NCBI GenBank assembly: GCA_905199225.1
Contig: CAJKFS010000015.1
Coordinates: 1 to 51,949 of the forward strand
Source of the DNA: an uncultured Collinsella sp.
Lineage (GTDB): Bacteria > Actinomycetota > Coriobacteriia > Coriobacteriales > Coriobacteriaceae
DNA: 51,949 nt
Direction of reading: 5' to 3'
Shown: positions 40,982 to 49,130 of the stretch, piece after piece
Numbering within the stretch: the stretch's first letter is position 1
Layout: each line of letters starts with the position of its first letter
Program-made: the position numbers and the translations under genes
Notes under the pieces: model-generated
Seen by the model: only the letters and a program-made list of their open reading frames with translations
Databases searched by the model: none
What the model was told of the DNA's origin: nothing

Positions 40982-42352
40982 TTACAGACTGCTCTTGAGG
41001 CAGTTTGCTCCAATAAAGCCCGCTGCGTACAAGGGGAGGTGGCGCAGCTCGCGCCCGTCATCGGTTTCGCTGCGGGAAAAATTGTTCTCGGACAAAATGT
41101 AGGCATATGGCGATCGGGCTTTGTCCATAAACGACCCGAGGGTTCTCGCGCGCACGTTACGTGCGGACTTTACTTCGACGGGCACAATTTCCATACGGTC
41201 GGTCTGAAGTAAAAAATCGAGCTCGCCGGTCGTCTTCCAAGACGACGGCGGCACCCAGTAATACGTCTGCAAGCTATTGCCCGAAAATGCTTGCATGACC
41301 GAGTTTTCCGCCAGGGCGCCTCGGAAGTCGGAAGATAGCGCTATGGCGGAATCCTCTTTGAGGTCGAGCCAGAGCCGCGGGTTGATGCCGAGTTTGTAGA
41401 ACATGAGGCCGGTATCGAGAAGATAGACCTTAAAGAAACTTCCATCTTCGTCGTCGAAGGGAACGAGGGGAGGCTCGATGCCTTCGGTCAGGTTGTTGAC
41501 CGATATGATGCCGGCGCCTTCGAGCCAGTCGAGCGGCTCGATAAGCTTGGCGCGACGGCCTCCGCGTTCGACCTCGGAGTACTTGAATTTTTTTGTGGAC
41601 GATCTCAGCAGCTGGAACGGAATGGAGCGCCAGACCTTGCGCGCCGCCACGCCGCTGATCCCGTTTTCGGGGTCGGTCATATCGGCGGTATAGGTCTCGT
41701 CGATTTCGCGCTGCTCGACGCGCGCATCCTCGATGGATAACGTCTTGCGATATGCGTTGACGGCGGCGGGCATGCCGCCCACGATCTGGTATCGATGAAA
41801 CAGGCTGAGCGCGGCTTGGTGCGCGGCGTAGGTCTCGAGCGTGCCGGCGTGGGTACGAATGGCATTGGCCATCTGCTCCTCGTCGAGCGCCCAGAGAAAC
41901 TCCTCGAACGACATAGGATGCATGGTCTCTTGACGAACGCCGCTGGGAAAAGGCAACTTGCGCTTGCGCGTGGCGACGCCGAGCTGACTGCCGGTCGCGC
42001 ATATGCGCCAGCCCGAACCCGAAAAAAAGCGAAGCGAGTTGAGCGCCCGTTCGCAGAGCTGCACCTCGTCAAACAGGATGAAGGCGGTTTCTTTGCGAAT
42101 GGGGGTGCGTTTATAGTCTGAGATTCGCGCCACGATGGCGTCAACGTCGTCGGTGGGACAGTCGAACAGCGGAGCGATCAGCTCAAGATCGGTCTGAAAG
42201 TCGAGTTTGACAAACGCATCGCCGGCGATTCGTCTGCCGATTTCCTCGGCAACGTACGTTTTGCCTACGCGTCGCGCACCACGGATGAGGAGGGGGCGCG
42301 ACGCGTCCTTTGTCGCCCATGATTCGATAACGGATTCGATTGATCTGCGCAT
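40982..42352 (-). CDS. AAA ATPase with DUF4143 domain, copy 2
   Basis: This 456-residue protein has Walker A GARRVGKT at 24-31, Walker B FILFDEVQL and the sensor stretch ATGSQLGVA. MHPMSFEEFLWALDEEQM is the family block. The C-terminal DUF4143 domain ends with TTGELDFLLQ and VPVEVKSARNVRA (nuclease-like E-x-D...E-x-K). It is only distantly similar to the ATPase at 38963, so the two are diverged paralogues or separate acquisitions rather than a recent duplication. Three palindromic repeats at 33 bp period precede it. Confidence 0.88.
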   Translation of the reverse strand: MRRSIESVIESWATKDASRPLLIRGARRVGKTYVAEEIGRRIAGDAFVKLDFQTDLELIAPLFDCPTDDVDAIVARISDYKRTPIRKETAFILFDEVQLCERALNSLRFFSGSGWRICATGSQLGVATRKRKLPFPSGVRQETMHPMSFEEFLWALDEEQMANAIRTHAGTLETYAAHQAALSLFHRYQIVGGMPAAVNAYRKTLSIEDARVEQREIDETYTADMTDPENGISGVAARKVWRSIPFQLLRSSTKKFKYSEVERGGRRAKLIEPLDWLEGAGIISVNNLTEGIEPPLVPFDDEDGSFFKVYLLDTGLMFYKLGINPRLWLDLKEDSAIALSSDFRGALAENSVMQAFSGNSLQTYYWVPPSSWKTTGELDFLLQTDRMEIVPVEVKSARNVRARTLGSFMDKARSPYAYILSENNFSRSETDDGRELRHLPLYAAGFIGANCLKSSL

Positions 42353-42368
42353 GGGGCCGCCTTTCCAA

Positions 42369-42460
42369 TTTCGTGTACTTCAGATACATAGTTTAGTACG
42401 ATTTCATGTACTTGGAATACACGAAATAGTGGAAAAGTGTGTATCTGAAGTACACGAAAT
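42369..42460 (-). repeat. Three palindromic repeats at exactly 33 bp period upstream of the second DUF4143 ATPase
   Basis: Units start at 42369 (TTTCGTGTACTTCAGATACA), 42402 (TTTCATGTACTTGGAATACA, then CGAAAT) and 42435 (AAGTGTGTATCTGAAGTACA, then CGAAAT). Each centres on a TGTAnnTnnnnTACA dyad. The nearest unit lies 16 bp before the ATPase start. The motif differs from that before the other ATPase, but copy number, period and distance to the gene are alike. Confidence 0.8.
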
Positions 42461-42547
42461 TGCACTGCTGGAGCTTGCAGGCGGATAAACACTACTCGTA
42501 TGGGACGGTTTTCACCGGTTGCTCGCCACCTTGGGCTATGTTCGCCC

Positions 42548-43816
42548 CTATGCCTGCATCCGGGGCTGTGCTGATTGACGACGGCGCTCCCAGCGAGCCA
42601 ACTTAATCGTCACCAGCGTGAGCGCCCAGGCCACAAGCGAGAACACGGCACCGACCGCGCCTACATATGCAATGCCAACTCCGCTTACCACGGCGCCGCC
42701 CACTGCGGTGCCAAACGAGATGCCGACGTTAAACGCCATGGGCTCAACCGAACTTGCGAGTACCATCGACTTGGGATGGCGGCTGCGTGCCACGTCCATA
42801 AAGTGCGTGATGCACGACACCGAGAACAGGTACATGAGCAGCGCCAGGCTAAAGACAAAGATCAGCGCGAGCGGCATGGCGCCGCCCACAGCAAACAGTC
42901 CGAGTAACGCTGCGGCCTGCAGCACAAACGTCACGAGTAGCGCCTTCATGCCAAAGCGCGCATCGATCCATCCGCCCAGGATGTTCGAGATCAGGCAGAA
43001 CACGCCGTAGGCCATGAGCGTGGTACTGGCTTCGACCGTGCCCATGCCCAGCACCTGCTCAAGATAAGGCGTCACGTAGCCATAGAAAACGTAGACCGAC
43101 CCCACGCCAAACAAAAAGATGAGCATGCCGGTGACGATGCTCGGTTCGCGTAGCAGACCCGCCTGCTCGCGAAAAGTGGCGGGCTCGTCGGTTTGCCCAG
43201 CGCGCGGCATAAACGCCACGAGCGCTCCGCAGATCAAAACGGCAAAGGTCAGCGTGCCGTACGTGGCCACGTGCCAGTCGAGCGTGTCGGCCACAAATTT
43301 GCCAATCGAGGTCACAAAGACCATTGCCACGGAAAACGCACCATATACCACCGAGATGGCAAGCGAAGTTTGCTGCGGGGATAGCAGCTCGGGGATGTAC
43401 GTCACGCCCACGGCGAGCAGCGCACCCGAGACGGAGCCCAGGACAATACGCGAGATAAACAGCACCTGGAAGTTGGGCGCCAACGCCATGACCAGGTTGC
43501 CGAGCGCAAAGACGATGCTATAGCACACGAGCAGCTGGTAACGACGGAAGCGCCCCGTGCTGAGCGCGAGCGCCGGCGTCGCGATAGCGTAGACCAGTGC
43601 GAACACGCTAATAAGTTGGCCTGCGGTGGCAAGCGATACGCCGAGTTCCGTCGCTAGGTCGCTTTCGATGCCGATGACCACGAACTCGGAGCAGCCGAGC
43701 GAGAATCCCAACAGCACGAGCAGCGCCAGGCAAAGATTGGTGCGCGCAGGTGAAAGCGCGGCAGTGGTTGATGCTGTTGTGGACGAAGTTGCGGTGGTCA
43801 AGGCAGTTGCTCCCAT
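42548..43816 (-). CDS. MFS transporter, AraJ/DHA1-like efflux type
   Basis: This 422-residue, 12-helix major facilitator protein has a Thr/Ser/Ala-rich N-terminus. The first helix LALLVLLGFSLGCSEFVVIGIESDLA resembles the G.SEF.. start of AraJ/YdeA-type sugar and drug effluxers. ISRIVLGSVSGALLAVGVTYIPEL holds the motif C-like helix of antiporters, and LGGWIDARFGMKALL is the second-half loop. Export of sugars, drugs or arabinosides is typical; the substrate here is unknown. The gene stands alone and is divergent from the hypothetical membrane protein at 44063. The first ATG was kept, though the Thr/Ser-rich lead makes a later start possible. Confidence 0.88.
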   Translation of the reverse strand: MGATALTTATSSTTASTTAALSPARTNLCLALLVLLGFSLGCSEFVVIGIESDLATELGVSLATAGQLISVFALVYAIATPALALSTGRFRRYQLLVCYSIVFALGNLVMALAPNFQVLFISRIVLGSVSGALLAVGVTYIPELLSPQQTSLAISVVYGAFSVAMVFVTSIGKFVADTLDWHVATYGTLTFAVLICGALVAFMPRAGQTDEPATFREQAGLLREPSIVTGMLIFLFGVGSVYVFYGYVTPYLEQVLGMGTVEASTTLMAYGVFCLISNILGGWIDARFGMKALLVTFVLQAAALLGLFAVGGAMPLALIFVFSLALLMYLFSVSCITHFMDVARSRHPKSMVLASSVEPMAFNVGISFGTAVGGAVVSGVGIAYVGAVGAVFSLVAWALTLVTIKLARWERRRQSAQPRMQA

Positions 43817-43858
43817 GTTGCGCTATATGAGCTGGATTCAATCCCTGCAACTCTAACA

Positions 43859-43893
43859 GAATGTGACAAAGGGACAGTCCCTTTGTCACATTC
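43859..43893. repeat. GACAAAGGGACAGTCCC hairpin repeat, copy 5
   Basis: GAATGTGACAAAGGGACAGT continues into a perfect 35-bp palindrome. It lies between divergent genes, where no terminator is needed, which argues for a dispersed repeat. Confidence 0.85.
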
Positions 43894-43911
43894 GCGGCGT
43901 GGCTGCCGCCT

Positions 43912-43976
43912 AAACCGTCACAACATTCGATGAAAATCTCGAAAACGAGGAAAAACGTCGAATGTTGTGACGGTTT
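43912..43976. repeat. Perfect 19-bp inverted repeat around a purine-rich loop
   Basis: AAACCGTCACAACATTCGA (43912-43930) and its exact complement (43958-43976) enclose GAAAATCTCGAAAACGAGG. It lies in the divergent region ahead of the hypothetical protein gene, directly after the GACAAAG hairpin. Confidence 0.75.
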
Positions 43977-44062
43977 TCGTGTCCGGCGCGGGTGAGCTTC
44001 GGTGCCGTCTGGGGGTATAAGGCTAGCAAGTGTTTATTTGCGAGGCCTAAGGGGCGCCCCGT

Positions 44063-44929
44063 ATGGATATCGATAACTTTGAATGGTGGTATAGCGAGGG
44101 CGAGGCTCCGGACGAGGAGTGGGACGAGCCCGCGCCGCGTGACGTGTCGAGCGACGAAGACGAGACCGGTAACGATGCCGTCGAGATGGACGCCGCCTCC
44201 GACCCCGTCGAGCCCCTGACCTTTGAACAGGCCTGGGCCCAGGCCGAGGCCGACGAGGCTAAGGCCGATGCCACGGCCACACTCGATGAGCCGGCGGACA
44301 TGTCCATTTCGCCGGCAAAGACCCCGCAACCTCGCCACACCATCGACCCCGGCAGTACGGCATCTTTCAGCATTCTCGACGTGCCCGCGCAAGGCGCCCA
44401 GGCGCCAGCGCCCACGCATCGCCCCGACCTGGCTCGTGAGGAAGACGCGGGCCGCCGTTCTCCGCTCGGCCCCATCCTCATCGCCTTCATGGCCGGCGTT
44501 ATCGCCTGCTCGGCAATCGGCAGCATCTGGGGTCATGTCGAGCGGCAGCGCCAAGACGCCGCCAAGGTCGAGATGTCCGTCGAGCAATCGCTCAGCCGCA
44601 CGCGCTCGGTGCATGTGTCGGTCGAGGTTAAGGACGGCGCGACGTGGGATACCGCGCGCGGCGACAGCCAAATGCTCGTCCATATCGTGGGCCGCACGCT
44701 CAGGGGACAAGCAATCGACGAGTACCAATACGTTAATTCCGAAGGTGACGGTATCGAGCTCAAGCCCGGCGACTACGAGCTCACGGTCGATGAGCCGCCC
44801 GTCGCCACCGACGGCACGCGTTACCGCGCCTCAAAGCGCATGGTCCCGGTGAGTTTTAATTCGCAAGCACCCGATACGGTCGATAGCGCGCCGCAGGGTG
44901 GGTTTGACCTTTATGCTATTGCTCAATAA
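44063..44929 (+). CDS. Hypothetical single-span membrane protein with acidic cytoplasmic domain
   Basis: This 288-residue protein is of no family I recognise. Residues 1-130 are acidic and low in complexity (WWYSEGEAPDEEWDEPAP, many Asp/Glu/Ala) and likely disordered. A membrane helix lies at about 133-155 (GPILIAFMAGVIACSAIGSIWG). The outer 130 residues contain SVEVKDGATWDTARGDSQM and IELKPGDYELTVDEPPVA, short beta strands like a carboxypeptidase-regulatory or SpaA-type fold. A type II membrane orientation is likely by charge. The start follows TAAGGGG. The next gene begins 79 bp later. Confidence 0.75.
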   Translation: MDIDNFEWWYSEGEAPDEEWDEPAPRDVSSDEDETGNDAVEMDAASDPVEPLTFEQAWAQAEADEAKADATATLDEPADMSISPAKTPQPRHTIDPGSTASFSILDVPAQGAQAPAPTHRPDLAREEDAGRRSPLGPILIAFMAGVIACSAIGSIWGHVERQRQDAAKVEMSVEQSLSRTRSVHVSVEVKDGATWDTARGDSQMLVHIVGRTLRGQAIDEYQYVNSEGDGIELKPGDYELTVDEPPVATDGTRYRASKRMVPVSFNSQAPDTVDSAPQGGFDLYAIAQ

Positions 44930-45008
44930 CTGCGCCTGCCGCTCAGCCCTGCTGCCAAGAGTGGGACAATAGCCCTCGACACTATTGTTTACTTTTGGAG
45001 GAAGTAGC

Positions 45009-45902
45009 ATGTCTACCGTTACTACCATCAAGCGCGGCGGCCTCACCGCGGCCATCGATTCCATGGGTGCCCAGCTCACGAGCCTTGCCCTCAACGGCAA
45101 CGAGTATCTGTGGCAGGGCGACCCCGCCTTTTGGGGCAAGCACGCGCCCATCCTGTTCCCCATTGTGGGCTCGCTGCGCAACAACACGGCAACGTCTGCG
45201 GCCGGTACCTGCGAGATGCCGCGCCACGGACTCGCGCGCATTGTCGAGCACAAGCTGGTCGAGGTTTCGGAGGACGGCTCCTCGGTAACGTACGAGATTA
45301 CCGATACGCCCGAGTCGCTCAAGGCGTTCCCGTTCCACTTTAAGCTCAACATGATCTATGCCTTGACCGGCGACGCCACCCTCACGCAGACCTTTGCCGT
45401 CACCAACACCGGCGACGTGGACCTGCCGTTCTCGGTGGGCGGCCACCCCGCATTTAACGTGCCCGCCCCCGGTGCCGAGGACGAGGCGTTCGAGGATTAC
45501 GAGTTGGCGTTTACCGAGGCTTGGACCAACGAGGCTCCCATCATCACGCCCGACGGTCTTATGACGTTCGAGGGCAGCTACAAGGCTCCCGATAACTCGG
45601 ACGTGCTGCCCATCACGCATCGCAGCTTCGATAACGACGCCATCATGTTCACCGATACCCCGGGCTCCACCCTCACGCTGCGCGGCCGCAAGTCGGGCCA
45701 CGGCGTCAAGATCGACTTTGAGGGCTTTAAGTACATCGGCGTGTGGTCTGCCGCCAACGACGCTCCGTTTGTGGCGCTCGAGCCCTGGACCGGTCACACC
45801 ACCATGGACACCGAGGACGACATCTTTGAGCACAAGGTCAACACCATCACCTTGGCTCCCGGCGCTACCGATAAACGCAGCTTTAGCGTCACCTTGCTCT
45901 AG
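45009..45902 (+). CDS. Aldose 1-epimerase family protein
   Basis: This 297-residue mutarotase-like enzyme of the LacX/YeaD type interconverts alpha and beta anomers of free or phosphorylated sugars. ILFPIVGSLRNN near residue 55 is the family start motif. VGGHPAFNVP contains the catalytic His, and FVALEPWTGHT is the late active-site segment with Glu. It has no signal peptide. GGAGGAAG lies just before ATG 45009. The gene seems to be monocistronic, with no sugar operon beside it. Confidence 0.9.
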   Translation: MSTVTTIKRGGLTAAIDSMGAQLTSLALNGNEYLWQGDPAFWGKHAPILFPIVGSLRNNTATSAAGTCEMPRHGLARIVEHKLVEVSEDGSSVTYEITDTPESLKAFPFHFKLNMIYALTGDATLTQTFAVTNTGDVDLPFSVGGHPAFNVPAPGAEDEAFEDYELAFTEAWTNEAPIITPDGLMTFEGSYKAPDNSDVLPITHRSFDNDAIMFTDTPGSTLTLRGRKSGHGVKIDFEGFKYIGVWSAANDAPFVALEPWTGHTTMDTEDDIFEHKVNTITLAPGATDKRSFSVTLL

Positions 45903-45933
45903 AGGTTCCGCCGCTCGGTCGATGCTGCGCGCC

Positions 45934-46022
45934 GTCCAGAGCGATAATTTGTCATTCATAAGGCAAGGCATAGACCTTCTGGTCATGCCTTGCCTTTTTC
46001 ATGCCACTTGTTCGCTCTGGAC
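45934..46022. repeat. Two-stem intergenic repeat, copy 3
   Basis: An outer stem GTCCAGAGCGA (45934-45944) / TCGCTCTGGAC (46012-46022) encloses AGGCAAGGCATAGACC-TTCT-GGTCATGCCTTGCCT (45961-45995). The inner hairpin matches copies 1 and 2, while the outer stem differs but still pairs. CGCCGGCATTGCCAAAACATCGACG after it matches the flank of copy 2. Confidence 0.75.
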
Positions 46023-46165
46023 GTCGCTCGCCGGCATTGCCAAAACATCGACGTCCCCAATGACTACCGTGTGTCTATTAATTTTTCGAGCTTGTGCTGC
46101 GCTGCTGGTCGCTGGCGTATATCCTGTTAACTCGTCAGCATACGATTCAACAGGGAAGGCAGATT

Positions 46166-47092
46166 ATGCATTCTCCCCATCAACGCGACGCGCATCCACA
46201 GCCGGTATGCAGCCGTCGCATCTTTTTGGGTAGCGCTCTCGCTGCGAGCGCTTCTGTCGTCGCCGGCACACTTGCCGGTTGCCAGCGCCCCTCCACGCTG
46301 GAAGTAGTTCAGCCCACGACGGGCGGCGGTCGCGACGACCTGTCCGATTCCGTGATCGGCAAGGACAAGATCCGCATCGGCATGGAGGCGGCCTACGCCC
46401 CGTACAACTGGCAGGTCTCCGAAGCCAGCGAGTACACCATCCCCATCGACAACGTGCAGGGCGCCTATGCCGATGGTTACGACGTGCAGATCGCCATGAT
46501 CGTCTGCAAGGCCCTCGGTGGCGAGCCCGTTGCCGTCAAGCAGAGCTTCTCGGGTCTTATCGATTCGCTCAACAACGGCCAAATCGACCTCATCATCGCC
46601 GGCATGAGCGCCACGCCCGAGCGCGAGGAGTCCGTCGGCTTTTCCGATCCGTACTTCATTGGCTACTTTGGCCTGTTCGTAAAAGAGGGTTCCCCCTACC
46701 AAAACGCGACCAAGCTCAGCGACTTTAGCGGCGCTACGGTGCTCGGCCAAAAGGACACCATGCTCGATACCGTCATCGACGAGATCCCGGGCGTTGTCCA
46801 CAAAAACCCGGTCGACTCGGTCCCCACGGTGTTTTCGAATCTGCTGCAGGGCACCTGCGACGCCGTGACCTACAACACTGAGAACGAGAAGGGCTATATG
46901 GCCCAAAACCCGGGTATCGTGCCGATTCAATTTGCCGAGGGCGAGGGCTTTAAACAGGAGGTCACGGCAAACGTCGGCTGCCGCAAGGGCTCGGACAAGC
47001 TGCTTAAGCTCATCGACAAGACACTCAAGGGCATTAGCCAAGAGGAGCGCGACCAAATGTGGGACGCGTGCCTCGACCGTCAGCCGGCATAG
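46166..47092 (+). CDS. Amino-acid ABC transporter substrate-binding lipoprotein
   Basis: This 308-residue periplasmic-binding-protein homologue has an N-terminal SRRIFLGS (twin arginine) followed by a hydrophobic stretch and lipobox LAGC (Cys39), so it is probably a lipoprotein exported by Tat or Sec. The SBP family 3 fold shows in IRIGMEAAYAPYNW, GYDVQIAMIVCKALG and GMSATPEREESVGFSDPY, typical of polar or basic amino-acid binders. It is the first gene of a three-gene importer operon; the permease starts 10 bp later. ATG 46166 follows AGGGAAGG. Confidence 0.9.
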   Translation: MHSPHQRDAHPQPVCSRRIFLGSALAASASVVAGTLAGCQRPSTLEVVQPTTGGGRDDLSDSVIGKDKIRIGMEAAYAPYNWQVSEASEYTIPIDNVQGAYADGYDVQIAMIVCKALGGEPVAVKQSFSGLIDSLNNGQIDLIIAGMSATPEREESVGFSDPYFIGYFGLFVKEGSPYQNATKLSDFSGATVLGQKDTMLDTVIDEIPGVVHKNPVDSVPTVFSNLLQGTCDAVTYNTENEKGYMAQNPGIVPIQFAEGEGFKQEVTANVGCRKGSDKLLKLIDKTLKGISQEERDQMWDACLDRQPA

Positions 47093-47101
47093 GGAGGCAG
47101 C

Positions 47102-48250
47102 ATGAAAACCATTAATCGCCTGGCCTCCTTTATCAAGGCCGACCACCGTTATGTATACCTGGGCACGAGTGTTATCGCGGCGCTCGGCCTGGCGTTTAGC
47201 CAACGCAACCCCACGCCGCTGAGCTTCTTGGCCCCCACCGGTATCTTCCAAGATTGTCTTTGGGCGATCCTGTGGGCGTGGCTCGTCGTGTCGGCGGCGG
47301 CGCTGGTCACCAAGCTTATGCACTGGAGCGACTATCGCGAAAAGTCGCCGTTCGCATCTGAGCGTTTCCGTCGTGGAGCACGTTTAGGCAGCTACGTCGT
47401 GGTCGCCATCGCGGCAGTTTTCTTTATCGACCGCTGCGTCATGTCGTTTATCGACCTGGTGCAGGTGAGCATTGTCTCGGATTCCAACCCCAGCGACTTT
47501 TTGTCGAGCCTGGTCTACATGACCTACAAGAGCGGCGACTTCTTCATTCGCGGTATCGAGATCACCATCGCGCTTGCCACCTTCGGCACCGTCATCGCAT
47601 TCTTCCTGGCGCTGCTTTTCGTGTTCCTGCGCATTCAGACCTTCGATCGCGTGGACAACGACCTGGTGCGCTTCGTTAAGAGTATCGGCCGCGGCTTTGC
47701 GACCGTCTACTCCACCATCGTGCGCGGCACGCCCATGATGGTCCAGGGTCTGCTCATCTATTACGCGGGCTTCACCGTTTTGCGCGGCATGGGCTTCGAG
47801 ACCGCTCAGGCCAACCAGATTTGGAGCACCTTCACCGCCGGCCTCGTCACCATCTCGCTCAACTCCACCGCCTACATGATGGAAGTCCTGCGCGGCGGCA
47901 TCGAGTCCATCGATCCCGGCCAGGCCGAGGCAGCACGCTCGCTGGGCCTGTCGCAGTGGCAAGCTATGCGCAAAGTCGTGTTCCCCCAGGGCATTAAAAA
48001 CGCGATCCCGGCGCTCACCAACGAGCTCATCATCAACATCAAGGATTCGTCGGTGCTCTCGGTTATCGGCGTGTTCGACCTCATGTACGCCACCACCACC
48101 GTCGCCGGTGTGTACTATCGCCAGATGGAAGTCTACTGCGTGGCGCTCGTGGTCTACCTGATCCTGACGCTTGTGGCGAGCCGCCTGCTCGAGGCCTTTG
48201 GCAAAAAGCTCGGCGCCGAGGCTTCGGTCACGCTGCCCAGCTCCAACTAG
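47102..48250 (+). CDS. Amino-acid ABC transporter permease
   Basis: This 382-residue permease of the HisM/GlnP type has an extra N-terminal region with two or three helices (residues 1-125) before the canonical permease domain. YKSGDFFIRGIEITIALATFGTVIAFFLAL begins that domain, FATVYSTIVRGTPMMVQ follows, and the EAA loop is EAARSLGLSQWQAMRKVVFPQGIKNAIPAL. The domain has five to six helices and probably works as a homodimer, since no second permease gene is present. It lies between the binding protein and ATPase genes. Confidence 0.92.
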   Translation: MKTINRLASFIKADHRYVYLGTSVIAALGLAFSQRNPTPLSFLAPTGIFQDCLWAILWAWLVVSAAALVTKLMHWSDYREKSPFASERFRRGARLGSYVVVAIAAVFFIDRCVMSFIDLVQVSIVSDSNPSDFLSSLVYMTYKSGDFFIRGIEITIALATFGTVIAFFLALLFVFLRIQTFDRVDNDLVRFVKSIGRGFATVYSTIVRGTPMMVQGLLIYYAGFTVLRGMGFETAQANQIWSTFTAGLVTISLNSTAYMMEVLRGGIESIDPGQAEAARSLGLSQWQAMRKVVFPQGIKNAIPALTNELIINIKDSSVLSVIGVFDLMYATTTVAGVYYRQMEVYCVALVVYLILTLVASRLLEAFGKKLGAEASVTLPSSN

Positions 48251-48272
48251 GCTCAAGACGAGGAGAATCATC

Positions 48273-49058
48273 ATGGCAGATACCGCCATTACCGGCGTTG
48301 CGGCCGCCGCACAGACCAATGAGCCGCTCATCCGCGTCGAGGGCCTGCGCAAGAGCTTCGGCTCGCTCGAGGTACTCAAGGGCATCGACCTGTCCGTCAA
48401 TCCCGGCGAGGTCGTCACCATCATCGGCGCCTCGGGTTCGGGCAAGTCGACCTTCCTGCGCTGCCTCAACCTGCTCGAGACCCCGGACGCGGGCCACATC
48501 TGGTTCCACGGCCAGGACCTCACGGCCGAGCGCTGCAACATCAACAAGCTGCGCGAGGACATCGGCATGGTGTTCCAGGGCTTTAACCTGTTCAACAACA
48601 TGGATGTGCTCGATAACTGCACGCTCGCGCCCGTCACGCTCAAAAAGATGAGCAAGGCCGAGGCCGAGAAGGTCGCGATGGAGCATCTGACGAGCGTGGG
48701 GCTCGAGAAGTTCGCGCACGCCGCCGTGGGTCGCCTGTCCGGCGGCCAAAAGCAGCGCGTTGCCATCGCTCGTGCCCTATGCATGAATCCGCAGATCATG
48801 CTGTTCGACGAGCCGACCTCCGCACTCGACCCCGAGATCGTGGGAGAGGTGCTCGAGGTCATGCGCAAGCTCGCTGCCGACGGCATGACCATGGTCGTCG
48901 TCACGCACGAGATGGCCTTTGCCCGCACGGTGTCCGACCGCGTGGTCTTTATGGACAAGGGCGTGGTCCTCGAGGACGCCGCGCCGGCGGAGCTCTTTGG
49001 CAACCCCAAGCACCAGCGTACCCGCGAGTTCCTCTCGCGTTATCTCGAGGACAAATAA
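48273..49058 (+). CDS. Amino-acid ABC transporter ATP-binding protein (GlnQ/HisP-like)
   Basis: This 261-residue ATPase has Walker A GASGSGKST, a Q-loop in GMVFQGFNLF, signature LSGGQKQR, Walker B IMLFDEPTSALD and switch His in VVTHEM. These are all canonical for polar amino-acid importers. The N-terminus is extended by about 20 residues (DTAITGVAAAAQTNEP). ATG 48273 follows GAGGAG. It completes the importer operon and is followed 72 bp later by an M20 peptidase on the same strand, which suggests uptake of amino acids with peptide or acyl-amino-acid cleavage. Confidence 0.94.
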   Translation: MADTAITGVAAAAQTNEPLIRVEGLRKSFGSLEVLKGIDLSVNPGEVVTIIGASGSGKSTFLRCLNLLETPDAGHIWFHGQDLTAERCNINKLREDIGMVFQGFNLFNNMDVLDNCTLAPVTLKKMSKAEAEKVAMEHLTSVGLEKFAHAAVGRLSGGQKQRVAIARALCMNPQIMLFDEPTSALDPEIVGEVLEVMRKLAADGMTMVVVTHEMAFARTVSDRVVFMDKGVVLEDAAPAELFGNPKHQRTREFLSRYLEDK

Positions 49059-49130
49059 CCAACCGCAAGCGCTTATGTGGCAGGGCCGCTCCGGTGGGGC
49101 GGCCCTTGTCGTCACAATCGAAAGGATGTC

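Noticed and set aside
38963..42352. Toxin-antitoxin or defence island around the two ATPases
   Set aside because: The ATPases have nuclease-like C-terminal patterns, but no partner genes, integrase or typical defence neighbours are present. The role stays open.
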